The notes beneath the pieces are model-generated. The model was given only the letters and a program-made list of their open reading frames with translations. It searched no databases and was not told the origin of the DNA. The position numbers were made by a program, and so were the translations under genes. A DNA stretch of 64,000 nucleotides from Plantago major (taxonomy: Eukaryota; Streptophyta; Magnoliopsida; Lamiales; Plantaginaceae). Positions 22,017-33,640 of this stretch are shown here, in pieces (the stretch's first letter is position 1; every line of letters begins with the position of its first letter). Where the stretch lies: positions 86,642,877 through 86,706,876 of the forward strand of contig CM048840.1 of the NCBI GenBank assembly GCA_026545765.1. The letters run 5' to 3'.

Positions 22017-24337
22017 ATGGCAGGAATCTGGAAGGTAAAGATATGATAAAACATTAATAAACTGTATTAAGATATTTGATTGTTCATGTTTCTCGTCGAA
22101 TTCTAACACTCCGATCATTCTTATTTGATTGTTTCAGCACTTCACTAAGGGCGGTTCATCCAAAGATCGCGGCGGTCCATAAAAAAGAAACGCCCCGGAT
22201 ATCCCACATGTGTCAGTCGACAAATATTCTGGACGATTGAAAGAGATTGATGGAAGGGAAAGAGGGCCAGTGGCTGCTTCAGCAAGAGCTCGAAGGTCGT
22301 ATCGCATGGCCAATCCTGATTTCAGTTCGGATGCGACTGAGAACTTAATAAGGGACTCAACCGAGTCACCCCCGACCATTGACAACCAAACAAGGGCAGC
22401 ACTTGAACGTGAAATGAATGAACAGGGGGGTAACGAGTCACCCCCGACCAATTTGTACCGGCCAAATATAAATGTCGACGACACGATTAATTGCATGCAC
22501 TGCATCGACACATTTTAACGACACCAATTGTTCCTATGCTTCTGGCAGCTAACATGGAGAGGAAGCTCGTAATGATCCCACCAATCAACCCTGGGAAGAG
22601 CTAACACATGCTGTTGATGGAGGCCCGTCAGATCCGGAGTTACTCAAAGGATTTCTAGGCCACATTGCTCACTCCATATGGATTGGAAAAGTAAGCCATT
22701 CCATTCATGATCTTTAAAATCCGACGATTCATATTCACTATAGTTAACTCATTCTTATTTATTGTTTACTTTAAAATGTCGCAGGATCGCAATATTCTAG
22801 GGGGGTTTCATCAACACAAAAAGTTGACCAAGTTCAAAGATTATTTGAACGACAATGTCAACAATGTTGTCAACAACAGCCTTCTCTCACACTTGCCCAC
22901 CGTTATGCAACCGAAGATCAACATGCCTTTGATTAGTACATTTGTTGAACGGTGGCATCCTGAAACTAATAGCTTTCACTTGCCATTCGGTGAGATGACT
23001 ATAACTCTGCATGATGTCCATTTTCTATTAGGAATTCCTGTGCAGGGTCGTGCGGTGAAGGTGGTGACTCACAGCCCAGAACAAATCAGGTACTTATTGT
23101 CAACTCATATGCAAATGAATGATGCATTGGTGAGGGCCAACTACAAAAGTGTAGCACAATTGAGGATGCTTTAAAAGCACAAACTCTACCACCCCATTCA
23201 CATCTTTGTCATGTACTGTTGTGGTTGTTAGGCACATCGTTGTTTGTCGACAAGAGTAGTACAGTACCAATTTGGATTTCGTTCCTAAATCAACCGGAAG
23301 AGGTTCAAACGACGCATGGGGAGTCACGACTTGCCAATCAGTATAGACAGTTGGGAATTGCATCACGTATTGACTGCAATCAAATAGATTGATGTCTCTC
23401 ACTTGTGCAGGTTGCTAGCTCTATATAATTTTTACATTTCATCATAACTTGAAAAGAGAATACATTTTTGTTGAAGTCTTTATATGATTTCAGATGTGGA
23501 TCTACAAGCACTTTCCTTCTTTTGAATCATGGAACTTGGGAACCGTCCACCAAGATCAAGATGCTCTACATCTTGCATACAGAAGTGCCTTAGACAATAT
23601 TGCTTCGAATGAAGTATGTCATCACATTTGTCACGCTTGTCTTCATTATGATTGAAACTATGTTAAAATTATTTAACATACTTACCTTTTATGTAATAGG
23701 TTATGTGGACACCATTCGGACGTGCAGCAGAGGAAGTAGTCCCCATTTCTCAATTTAGAGGAATTATTCATTGTTTAAAGATTACAGAGGCTTACATGCT
23801 GCACGTGTTATCGCGATTCGGATATCCCCAACTAATTCCACAACCACTCACAACCAATAGTTGTCAAGGCCACCACAACCTGGCATTCTACAAATGTTCA
23901 TATCACTTCAAGACTCCTTCGAGAACTTTCAAAACGTTCGATGTAATTTCCAAAATCAAGCACTACGAGTGCATTACGGATATGAAAGTTTTCCAAACTA
24001 CAACAAATGGTTTCACGCAAGGACGCATAGGCAAGTGACACGCCAACAAACCTTTACTCGAAGAGAACATTACCGACCATCCGACATGAATCCTACCGTG
24101 GTATGGTTCCTAAACATTCAATACATAAAAATTCACAACGTTAGCATTTCATCTCTCAATTCTTATTATGGGTCGTTTTTTATTTTGTAGAGGATACAAT
24201 GGCTCGGTAGCCAACTTGCACGCATCACTGAGCCAAACAGGTGTTGTATGAGCCAAAATGACGTATTCGACATTCTCGATGAAATTTGTGAACACTTTAA
24301 AGATGTTATTCCATCATTACCTGGTCATGACATGTAA
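22017..24337 (+). pseudogene. plant mobile domain (PMD / MAIN-like) gene inside the MULE
   Basis: Six exons with GT-AG introns can be read: 22017-22034 (MAGIWK), 22138-22690, 22785-23410, 23494-23613, 23700 to about 24100, and 24191-24337. Hallmarks of the PMD follow in order: VDGGPSDPELLKGFLGHIA, LISTFVERWHPETNSFHLPF, GEMTITLHDVHFLLGIPV, LLGTSLFVDKS, MWIYKHFPSFESW, VMWTPFGRAAEEV and YNKWFHARTHR. The last exon ends LPGHDM. PMD proteins occur as host genes (MAIN, MAIL1) and inside plant transposons; their biochemical role is unclear. The copy is broken by an in-frame TAA at 22180-22182 and by frame shifts near 22510-22560, 23160 and 23860. The conserved exon structure argues against retroposition. 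Confidence 0.85.
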
Positions 24338-24649
24338 TATTTTCGATTCAAGTTCGTTCGTCCGTGTTCAAGTTATAATCTTTTATTCGAAAGAATTTCG
24401 ATTCAAGTTTGAATATAATATTGAGAAATATATATACCGGTTTGAATATATATATATTTAGAAAAAAAAAAGAAAAAAAATTCGATCGGGCGGATCTGCA
24501 AAAGCGGCCAGACAGGCCATTTCACAAAATGGTCGGATTTAAATGGGTTGCACACTGCCATTTAGTGAATCAAGGTATCACACGGCGATTCACAACTTTG
24601 CGGCCCATATCCGGCCCGGTCCGAAAAAAAATTTTGTTTTTTTTTTTTA

Positions 24650-24899
24650 ATTATGTATATAGTGTTCAAATATTTAGGTATTTTATAATTTTGTTCCAAT
24701 AAGCAAAGTTTGTTAAAAAATTTCGATGTTTTTAATTGTTGTAATTCGGGATGAATCGTGCATGTTAATGTTATTGTGTTCGCGTAAACGAGTTATTACG
24801 ATTTTACGTTAATGTTATACGATTTTTTTAAGTTAGGGGCATTTTGGTAAATCTTTCGAATAATTGCTTTGCGTTTAAAGAATTGGTGGTGCGTTTAAC
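24650..24899 (-). repeat. right terminal inverted repeat of the MULE
   Basis: Inverse copy of 18293-18550 with scattered differences. The adjoining inner part at 24480-24640 is the GGCCA-rich region also seen at 18570-18680. Confidence 0.85.
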
Positions 24900-25277
24900 A
24901 ACTCTCTCTTCACCGTGAGAAGGACTTCTCTTCTTTCTTAATTTCTCTCCATCTTTTAATTCTTCTTCTTCTTATTCTCATAATCTTTTCTCTCTTCTCT
25001 ATCAAATTCTTTCTCAAATTTTCTCCATATTTTGCTTGTGATTTTGAATTTAATTTCATAACTTTTGGCTGATTTCATACCGGAAATGATTCTGCCCAAT
25101 CTCCAACTCGGCTATGCTCACGTCGGTGGCGCCGGGGATGGAACTCAAGCTCACTTCCGGAAGTTCTGTTTCGATTTTTTTCGGTTTCTTCTTCACCGAG
25201 CACAGATCTTTGTTTGAGTACCAACAATTCCCTATTCCGGCGGGATCTCGGCTGTTCTCGGCCGGAAATCGAAACCG
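24900..25277 (+). other. probable 5' leader exon of the TBL pseudogene
   Basis: A CT-rich leader (TTCTTCTTCTTATTCTC) and GC-richer sequence end in a strong splice donor CCG|GTAAGT at 25278. No conserved protein is read. It lies directly against the MULE right end, and the next exon candidate is near 26073. Inference from composition and splice signal. Confidence 0.4.
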
Positions 25278-26072
25278 GTAAGTTTTCCTTTCTCGTGCAT
25301 AATTAGGATTTTAATTTTGCCAAAAAAGAAGTGATGTAATTGTTGAAATTAGTAAACTGAATCTGTCTGAAGAATCTCCAAATTACTATAAACCTGTTTA
25401 GATTCACCCAAATTAAGTAAAAAAAAGACAAAAGGGTACAATTAAACCATTCTCACCCCTCTGCATCTGGTCTACGTTTAATTATGAATTAGTATCAGTA
25501 GTAAGTTTAATTGAAGCTTTGCTGCGTGATAATCTGTCTGCTGCATAAACAACATGTGCCATTCTATTTGTGTTGGTATTGATTAATTGAAGAAGCTTTA
25601 AGTTTTTCTTATTTACCCTAAGGGTTTTTAATGGGCTAATTGTATGTTTACTGCTAATTGTAAGAAGATTGTGGATCAGAAGTTTCTTCGCAGCAGGCTG
25701 TGATAGTAGCTACTAGCTATTAACACTTTTTTCTTAAGTGGAATTCTTATATAAAATCTTCAGTTGCTGAACAGATTGTTTCACCGAGATGATTTGTAAG
25801 TTAGAGTTAATGAATTGTAAAATGAAATAATGGCTACCGAGTTCGCTCGAAAGATCGTTCAGGGGTATTCTAGCAATAGCATTATGGTAGGCTAGCGATT
25901 TAAATGGAAGTTGAGCTGGATTTATAGTAAGTAGGTTAAAAAGGATATGAATTAGGGAGAAGATGAGTGAGGCAGAGATAGGAGAGCTTATAGGTGTCCT
26001 AGATTTTGTTTGTTTGATGCTAGGGGAGAAGGAATTTATGGAATGTAAGTTTTGTCATGTGTGACTCTAGAA
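25278..26072 (+). other. probable 5'-UTR intron of the TBL pseudogene
   Basis: Sequence between the GTAAGT donor and a CTCTAG acceptor at about 26072. No gene or repeat is recognised within it. Confidence 0.35.
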
Positions 26073-26080
26073 AGAAAATG

Positions 26081-27490
26081 ACCATAAGTAGTGGAAACAT
26101 GAAAAGTGAGTTCAAGTTTTATGACCTTTTTGTTCCCTTTGCATTGCTCATCATTGGTCCGTTTTACATAGCATATGATCAGATGGGTGCTGCTCGAGAT
26201 CAAGTGGAGGATGCACGTCACGAAGTTCATAATGTAGTTAAGAATGAAAACGAAGAACTGGTTGAACGCGAAGAGACCAAAGCAGGATGTAACATGTTTT
26301 CGGGCAGATTGGTTTATGATGACTAATCATACCCCTTATACAGAGCTAAGGATTGCTCTTTCATCAAGGGCAATTTTGCTTGCGAGGAGTATGGCATGAA
26401 GGACTTAAAGTTTCAACAGGGGCGATGGCAATCTCATGGTTGTGATCTTCCAAGGTTCATTTTTTTCTTGCCTTCGTCTTACTCTTTTACAATGTAGAAT
26501 CATACTGCTTGTTGCATGTTTGCAATTGGTTGTTATTGTTAAAAGTTTGTTGCAATTTGGCACCCGGATTCTCAATAAAATTATTTTGATTGATTCACAT
26601 TGCTGAAGCACTTTGTAGAATTTACAAGGAAACTAATGACATCTGATGCAAAAACCTATTCCTGGTTGTTAGCAAACTGCTGGGATCTTTATGGTGGGAT
26701 GAAAATTGGAATTTTTGATTTCTTGCTGCTTTTGTTTATATATGTTCATTAGGCCCTGAGACATGTCTTTGTATGTATATACCTGCCTCAGTGACTCTTC
26801 AGTGAAGTCATCTGTAATAGGTGACCTATATGTGTTTGTGTGTGTTTTCTTTTTAATCTATCTCTGTGTATGGTTGTTGTTTCTATTCTTCAAGTATGTT
26901 TCCTTTCATGTGACCTTTTACATTTCAATTCTCTTAGAAACTTTGCAATCTCTGGTGGTCTTGATTTACCTTAGAAAGTGCCTAGATAAATGCTTAGTAG
27001 TATTTCTTATTCACATATTCTTAATTTTTGAAATGTTTGAACAAAAAACAAGTTTTTTTTCATGACCCTTTCGCCTAATCACAAAGTGTATGTATGTTAA
27101 GCTACTTGAGTCAGTACTGTCACAGTTCTTCATTTGTAATGTTAGTTAACTAAATTGTGAATAATGCAGGGGAAAACATGGGGAGAAGGAAAACAACTGC
27201 TACAGGGCAAGTGAACCAAATTCTGATGAGACGTATCGGGGATTTAACACAAACCTGGACATGATGAAGTTAGTAGAATCGGGAATACATAAACTGGCGA
27301 GTAGAGGAGCTGAAGTTCAATATCTGAGGAGAGATGCTCATCCATCAATATACAAGAAGTTCTATCCGAACATAACGGAACAACAACGGAAGGATCTAGG
27401 GAGCTATTCGCACTGCACACATTGGTGTCTTCATGGAGTGCCTGATACTTCGAATCATATCTTATATGCATACACATCATCATCATCATC
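26081..27490 (+). pseudogene. TRICHOME BIREFRINGENCE-LIKE (TBL) O-acetyltransferase, pseudogene
   Basis: TBL proteins are Golgi PC-esterase-type enzymes that acetylate wall polysaccharides. Exon A has a signal anchor (FYDLFVPFALLIIG), an acidic stem and the TBL domain: CNMFSGRLVYDD, SYPLYRAKDCSF, CEEYGMKDLKFQQ, HGCDLPR, then a donor at 26455. Exon B (27170 on) encodes the C-terminal part: ETYRGFNTNLDMMKLVESG, HPSIYKKFYPNITEQQRKD, HCTHWCLHGVPD. Defects: in-frame TAA at 26324-26326; the usual W of SGRW is L; the middle exons with the catalytic GDS block are absent; the Asp of the DxxH motif is His (CAC at 27411-27413). A Stowaway-type end cuts off the C-terminus at about 27491. The family call is firm; loss of function is clear. 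Confidence 0.82.
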
Positions 27491-27568
27491 AGTACTCCCT
27501 CCGTCCCGGAAGTTAAAATTTTCAAGAGTATCGGTTGTCACGCTACGCGAGACACGCGTATTCTAGTA
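27491..27568 (+). mobile_element. Stowaway left end joined to a Helitron-like 3' end
   Basis: TA-CTCCCTCCGTCCCGG at 27491-27507 is a Stowaway end without a visible partner. It is followed by TACGCG-AGACA-CGCGTA and then TTCTAGT (27548-27568), which looks like a Helitron 3' hairpin and CTAG. A similar CTCTAGTAA end is at 45603. The hairpin-to-CTAG spacing is unusually short. Confidence 0.45.
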
Positions 27569-27967
27569 AGTATATATTTGGATAGTTAGAGGTGTGTGAA
27601 TAATTGGGTGTGAACGCATGAGAGCCGTCCGTTTTGAGTGATCTCTCCTGTCACATGGAGGCATGTGGAAATGGTTAGCAACGTATAGCGTAGAACCAAA
27701 AGAGCAATTTGGAGTTTATGTTACAAATGATTGAGTACCGAATCCAATTTTCATGTATAAATTAATGGATGTGATGATCAAACAAGTCAACACTCACTGG
27801 TGTAAGTAAGTGTGTAACGATTTATATAACACCGCCAATGATCACCATTTCCGAAATGATTGACAATGACTTTTCAAGACTCTTTTTCAAACATAGGAAT
27901 AATAATCAGGATAATATATTGCATATATGGTCCACACGACACACCCCCATAACAATTTTGCAACTAC

Positions 27968-28354
27968 TAGCTGAGTGTTTGGTTATATACTCTTGGCTAA
28001 ATTTGAATTGAATTCCAAATTAATAAATAGTAACTAAATTGGAGTTGAGTTTTGTGATATAATTGTGTTTGGTGTTAAATTTATGATTTTTAATAAGTTT
28101 TGTAGGATATTTAAATAGATTTTGTGAGAATGTGTAAGAGGGGTGTAAGAATGAAATGATTTGTATTACAGAGAAAGGAGATAGGTTTTGGAAGAGAGAG
28201 AAAGTTGTGACATCTACAATGAATAGTTTGTCGATCAATTGAGTTTTTATTCGTTTCAAGTTGCATAGTGTCAAATTGAGAGACAAACCAAAATATGATG
28301 TAAAACTCAATTTGAGTATAAAAAACTCAATTCGGATGCTTGGCCAAACACTCG
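27968..28354. mobile_element. MITE with GAGTGTTTGG inverted ends
   Basis: Left CTGAGTGTTTGGTTA and inverted right CCGAGTGTTTGGCCA. Inner arms with AATTGAGTT / AACTCAATT also pair. About 390 bp, AT-rich, non-coding. A fragment of similar type may lie at 57285-57420. Confidence 0.65.
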
Positions 28355-28603
28355 GTAATAATCTTGCTAATAAGAATGCATGAAGTTACACTAGGTCCCC
28401 CTAATCAGATTCCACACTTTAGTCCCTTTATTTTCAACAATAATGCATAGAATAATTAAGTCTCGTAAATCAATTACACATTAGTATTCTACGTTGCGGG
28501 CAATTAGTGATATGTATTTTCGGGAAAATAATTTCCTTACTTAAATATTGATATTTAAAAAAAAAATTACAATTAATCTCTCTTATTTATTTAAAACTCA
28601 ATT

Positions 28604-28697
28604 CATATCCCTAATATTTATTATTAATTTAAATAAACCCACCTTTCTTTCATATCCCTAATATTTATTATTAATTTAAATAAACCCACCTTTCTTT
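28604..28697 (+). repeat. perfect tandem duplication of 47 bp
   Basis: Two exact copies, 28604-28650 and 28651-28697, starting CATATCCCTAATATTTATT. No sequence change between them, so the duplication is recent. Confidence 0.9.
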
Positions 28698-30689
28698 TAA
28701 ACTCCATTAATAGTGAAACAAAAACAAATTGAATTTCTTTAAGAAAAGTTTGCATTAATTGAAAGTAAATTGTGTGTCTATAATGCACAAGATGACTTGT
28801 AATTTGAAAAACAAGATGGTTTGAGGAGGAGAGGATGTGGGTTTAAAAAGGTTTGATGAAGAAGATGAAAATGAATGATTACTATTGTTTTGAGTTAATT
28901 GTGAAATTTTATAAACTGGATAGAGTTGATGTGCAATTTATCATTTGAATTTCCTGGCGGAAGATGATTTTTGGGCAGGTCAAAGAAAAAAAAATAGATT
29001 TGAACTTAAATGGTATTTGATGAAATAAGAGGAATTAAAGTATTATCAGGCAATCTATTTGGGAACCTAGTGTAATTTACCCATAATAATATGGATGCAT
29101 ATGTAATTTCCACGATTCGACGGGTCTGCCATTTAACTTAGGGAAAGGGTCTTGTTTGCTTAGATCATTATCAATGCCCGAGGAAATTGTATTTTGGAGA
29201 CCTCGACCGCAGTCGACAGCTCGAGGCTGATGGATTGGGGACAAGTGTCCCCAAACCTATTGGGGCTTCTTTTTTTTTTTTTTTTTTAATTTATTTCTTC
29301 TTTATCTTTTTTATTATCTTCTTTATTAGTATTTTTATTAAAAAATATCAAAATTCATTTTTCCCGGTCTATATATAGAGACCAAATTTGCTACTATGTA
29401 TATTTTAATGTAAGATATGTGTTTTTATATAAAGTTATATTCTATTAAGGATCAATTACATATACCCATGTTAGATGCCCTTCTCATAAATGGGTACCCG
29501 TTAGTTAAACAATTACATCTGGGTGGTTTAAATTGAAAATCCGTTGACCAACTTAAAAGCTAAACTAGCTTATTGTAAAACCAAACATGCCCTTATTCAA
29601 TTCTTTATAAAACATAAAACTATTATTTGAAGACTTGGACCAAAAAATAAACTATTTCATATTTTAGGGACTTTAGATAAAATAGCTAAGAGTCTTTCAA
29701 GACTTGGTTTTATTATCCAAGTTGAACAGAAACAAACGCAGACAGTACATATCGGATTCTCTTCTTCGGATTCGCACAGAAGACTCGCCGTCTTCTCCGA
29801 CTTTTCACCAATCGATACCACCAACCCACTTTAGAAACTCGATTTCAACCCTATTCAATGACCCATACTCTATTTGGAATTAGAAACAAAGTGAGAAGCT
29901 CCATCTACCATTAATGGCGGCCATGATACCTTCGAAGCTTTCTCCCCAACTTCGATTTAGTTAATGTAGTTGGTCTATGAATCATCCATGCTTGAGCTTG
30001 TCAAGTTTTAAATGGTTTTGAATTGGGTAATTTGAAAGACCCATGAATTTTGAATTTTAAGATCCAAAATTATAGGCTTATCGATCAATTAATTGTTCGT
30101 ATGATCGATTATATGTTGGTGAAGCCTAGTATTTGATCTTGATTGAGTTTTGTTAACGATTGAATTCGATTTTGAAAAACCAGGGACTGAATTGAATGTT
30201 TTAGAAACTTGAAACCCTTGCTTTTGAGAATTAGAGTTATACCAGGGACTTGATTGCAAAACTGAATTATTTTAGAAACTTCCAGTTTCTTTCAGTTCGG
30301 CCCATATATAGTTTCTAAATTTTCAATTAAGTCTAGAAATTTTGAAGAAGATTACAGTTAAGTTCTAGAAATTATATTATTTATTTATTTATAATTTTTA
30401 ATATTTTTAAGAATGAACTTTTAGTTGCAAGGACCCGAATGAAGAAGTTTAGAAACTTAAGGGAGAATTTAATTTTGTTCAAGGACTTGAGTTGTAAATG
30501 GGTTGTTTGGCCATTTCTAAAATCTGATATTTTAATTGGGGTAAAAATGTCTTTTCCGGGTTTTAGTTCGCCAAAAGTCAAATTCGTGGATTTAGATGTA
30601 ATTGATTTTTATCGCTCTGGACTTGCATGTTATTCTTTGACTAACGAGTATCCATGTGTAATAACGAAATCTAAGAGGGGGTGTGGATG
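28698..30689. other. intergenic, no gene recognised
   Basis: Holds a poly(T) run at 29271-29288 after a short GGGGACAAGTGTCCCC palindrome (29237-29252), and AT-rich DNA. The GC-richer part around 29740-29950 might be an old gene leader, but no protein domain can be read. Confidence 0.5.
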
Positions 30690-33640
30690 TTTTTTTTTTT
30701 TTGAATAATTAAAATTTTATTTCACTAAACCGGAACATCAGGAATGTTCCCTCAACCAGTACAAGCAATAGCCAGGATTCCAAGTTCTAAAACCCAAGGA
30801 AAAACAGCCCGAAAATAACAAACAACAGATCAAATAACTCAACAATATCCAAAAGAGAAGCCAGGACCTGAAATAAACACCCAAACCACCACAGCCAGAA
30901 CCTATGTTCAAAGACTTTCCGGATCACAAAAACTCGTGTTTCCCCTCGTCTAGCATGTCATAGAACCGAGCTTCCGTGCCAAGAGTTCAGGGGAAGACAA
31001 CAAGCACCTAGTCAGAGAGATATCACCCAAGAAAGATAGAAAGAAAAGGGTGATGATGTCCGAAAAGGCCGACCGGAAAACCCTTGAACACAGGGGTGTA
31101 CCAGAAAAGGTAAAAATCCCACGGTCCATCGACATAAACCAGCAAAAGGCACAACACACAAAACTGCAAAACAGCTCAGTCGGAAAACTCAGAACACTGC
31201 AAAACGTCACAAAAGCCTCAACTTGCTGAAGACAAAGCACATACAGTCTTCCCAGCTTTCCAAAGAAATCCTGAGTATCAACTAAAATCCAGTTGCAAAA
31301 TATCACTCGAATCATCCAATCATTCGCTTATAACCCGGCAAAATCAAATCTTTCTCTTTGAACCAAGTCCACAGATTAAATCTTAAGGACTCAAAAGTCT
31401 CCTCAGTAGAAAATTTAATGCCATGAAAAATTGCTTGATTTCGTGCTTTTCAAATATACCAAACTGTTCCATGCCAGAATAACATCCAAATCGCTCTCTT
31501 TTTTCTTGACACCTTCTTTGAAAAATTAGACATTGACACCAGCACCTCATCAGAAAAATTTAAGTCAGTACCTATCCAAAGCGCAACCATTTTCCAAACC
31601 TTTTCCGCAAAAGTACATTCTAGAAACAAATGAGCAACTATTTCTTCTTTATTATCCTCACATAAAGGACACCAAACTTCTTCCTCTTCATTCAGAATGT
31701 GTCTTCTTTTTAAGTTCGGCCGTGTAGGAAGTCGATCCAGGATAAGTCTCCAAATAAAACAATTGATTTTGGTCATACCATCTGCTCCACACAAGCTACC
31801 ACTCCTTACTTTGCCAACCATGGAGAATTTTCACATCCATCGTCAGAATCCGGATTGAATAAACTCCATCCTTTGCAAATTTCCAGGTCCAGCGATCCTC
31901 GACATTTGCATTAAGAATAAACCTGTTCAATAAAGCCACAAGATCAGCCAATAACTCTTCTTCCCAAACAAATAAAGATCTCCTCCATTTCCAACACCCA
32001 ACAACAACACCTTCCACTAACCTAAACCTATCTGAAATCACCACATTTTTGTCCACTTCCAAACTAAAGAGCCTAGGAAAAAGCTCACTCAAACTCAGCC
32101 CCCCTAACCACCCCACCGTCCAAAATTTTGTAGATAAAACATTCCCCACTACTCTAGACAACCCATCACCAAACCAGCCCCGACACCCTACCAAACGCAC
32201 AAGATCTCTCCACCAAGAAGACTACAACCTATCTCGAACCTTTCCCCCTCTACACTCTACAACATTCTCCATAAAGTCTCCATACTTTGACGACAACACC
32301 CATGCCCACAAAGCATCTTTTCCTTCTAATAAACGTCAAGCCCATTTACCTAATAGAGCCTCGTTAAAACCTCCAAAATTTTTTACGCCCAGCCCGCCAC
32401 TCTCTTTAGGTTTACAGATCTCCACCCAATTAACCCAAGCTACTTTCTTTTTCCCACCCAAACCCCCCCCCCCCCCCCACACACACACACACAAGAATTG
32501 ACATTGTAAGATCTTGAGACGGTTAAGGACGAAAGCAGGTAATTTGAAAAAGGATAAATAATAAAGGGGTAGAGAAGTAAGCACAACATTAGTTAGCACC
32601 AGTCGACCACCCAAAGAGAGAAAGTGATTCTCCCAAGAAGACAATTTTTTCTCCACTCTATCCACGACAGTCAGCCAAATTTCTTTGTTGCTAGGCCGCG
32701 CCCCAATCGGCAACCCCAGATAAATAAAAGGCAACTCTCCGACTGAACAATTGAGAAAATCAGCCCAGGAAGAGAGAACAGTAGAATCCAAACCAATGCC
32801 AAACAAGCAACTCTTTTTGTAATTTATTTTGAGTCCAGAAAATAACTCAAAACATCTCAGAATGCTCTTCAAAGGCACTATATTCTTCTCATTTGCTTCT
32901 CCAAAAATAATCGAATCATCAGCAAATTGGAGATGAGATATTTCAACATCATCCTTTCCCACCTTTACCGGAATAAAATTCCCACTGAAGCAAGCCACCT
33001 TGATCATTCTACTTAGCCCTTCCGCAATTACAAGGAATAAGAAAGGTGATAACGGATCCCCTTGTCTTAGCCCTCGACCCAATTTGAACACATTAGTCGG
33101 ACTTCCATTCACCAACACCGACGCCTCAGCCGTGGACACACATTCCTCTATCCAACGACACCATTTCACTCCGCAACCCAAAATTTTCAGCATGTCAAGG
33201 AGAAACTTCCAGTCCACGGAATCATATGCTTTTTCGAAATCAATTTTAAACAAAAAGATTTCCTTCTTTTTCTTTCGTGCTTCATCCACCACTTCATTAG
33301 CAATCACCACACTGTCCAAAATATTTCTTTCTCCCACAAAAGCTGATTGATTATGAGAAATGACTTCATCCAAAACCGGTGCAAATCTTCTTGCAAGTAC
33401 CATTGCCACTATCTTATATACCCCTCCAATCAAAGAAATTGGGCGAAATTCATCAATGGATACTGGATTAGCACATTTAGGAATAAGAGTGATGAAAGAC
33501 GAATTTAATCCATGAACTAACTTTACATTCCTTTGAAAATTACAGAACATCTCCATAACATCTCCTTTAATCAACTCCCAAAACTCCCGGAAGAAACTAA
33601 AGTTAAAACCATCTGGTCCGGGACTTTTGTCCAACCCACA
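30690..33640 (-). pseudogene. second L1-type LINE, 5' truncated
   Basis: Minus strand, poly(A) tail at about 30690-30702 (T run). A 3' UTR of roughly 700 bases follows. The zf-RVT domain is at 31450-31821 (MTKINCFIWRLILDRLPTR, WCPLCEDNKEEIVAHLF). The linker region is at 31796-32200, and a long reverse transcriptase frame of 432 codons at 32336-33634 holds KSPGPDGFNFSFFREFW, IDFEKAYDSVDW, GRGLRQGDPLSPFLF and catalytic LQFADDSIIF. A stop at 32336-32338 and a frame shift near 31800-31821 separate the pieces. Endonuclease and ORF1 are absent. It is better preserved than the LINE at 14-17 kb. No RNase H was found. Confidence 0.92.
32463..32495 (+). repeat. (C)n(AC)n microsatellite within the LINE reverse transcriptase
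   Basis: A run of C followed by AC repeats sits in the minus-strand RT frame and is translated as CVCVWGGGGG, a patch foreign to the family. The expansion keeps the frame. Confidence 0.85.

Larger units (their letters stand above)
18293..24899. mobile_element. autonomous-type Mutator-like element (MULE) with long TIRs, now defective
   Basis: Ends GTTAAACGCAAAGACCAA (left) and, inverted, GTTAAACGCACCACCAATT (right) begin terminal inverted repeats of at least 250 bases. They share AAACGC-CAATTATTCGAA, a CCCTAAC block and TTATTACGATTTTACG. Further inward both arms carry GGCCA/TGGCC-rich sequence. The 6.6-kb body encodes a MULE transposase with an OTU-like remnant (minus strand) and a plant mobile domain gene (plus strand). 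I could not find a 9-bp target duplication. A short element at 46353-47236 has related ends. All coding units are broken, so the element cannot be autonomous now. Confidence 0.85.

Noticed and set aside
22134-22511. 125-codon minus-strand frame
   Set aside because: It is the shadow of the PMD exon on the plus strand.
18293-24899. nine-base target duplication for the large MULE
   Set aside because: Flanks at both sides were compared by eye and no matching 9-10 bp word was found next to the TIR ends.
31533-33350. several plus-strand frames of 60-150 codons
   Set aside because: They are antisense shadows of the minus-strand LINE ORF2.
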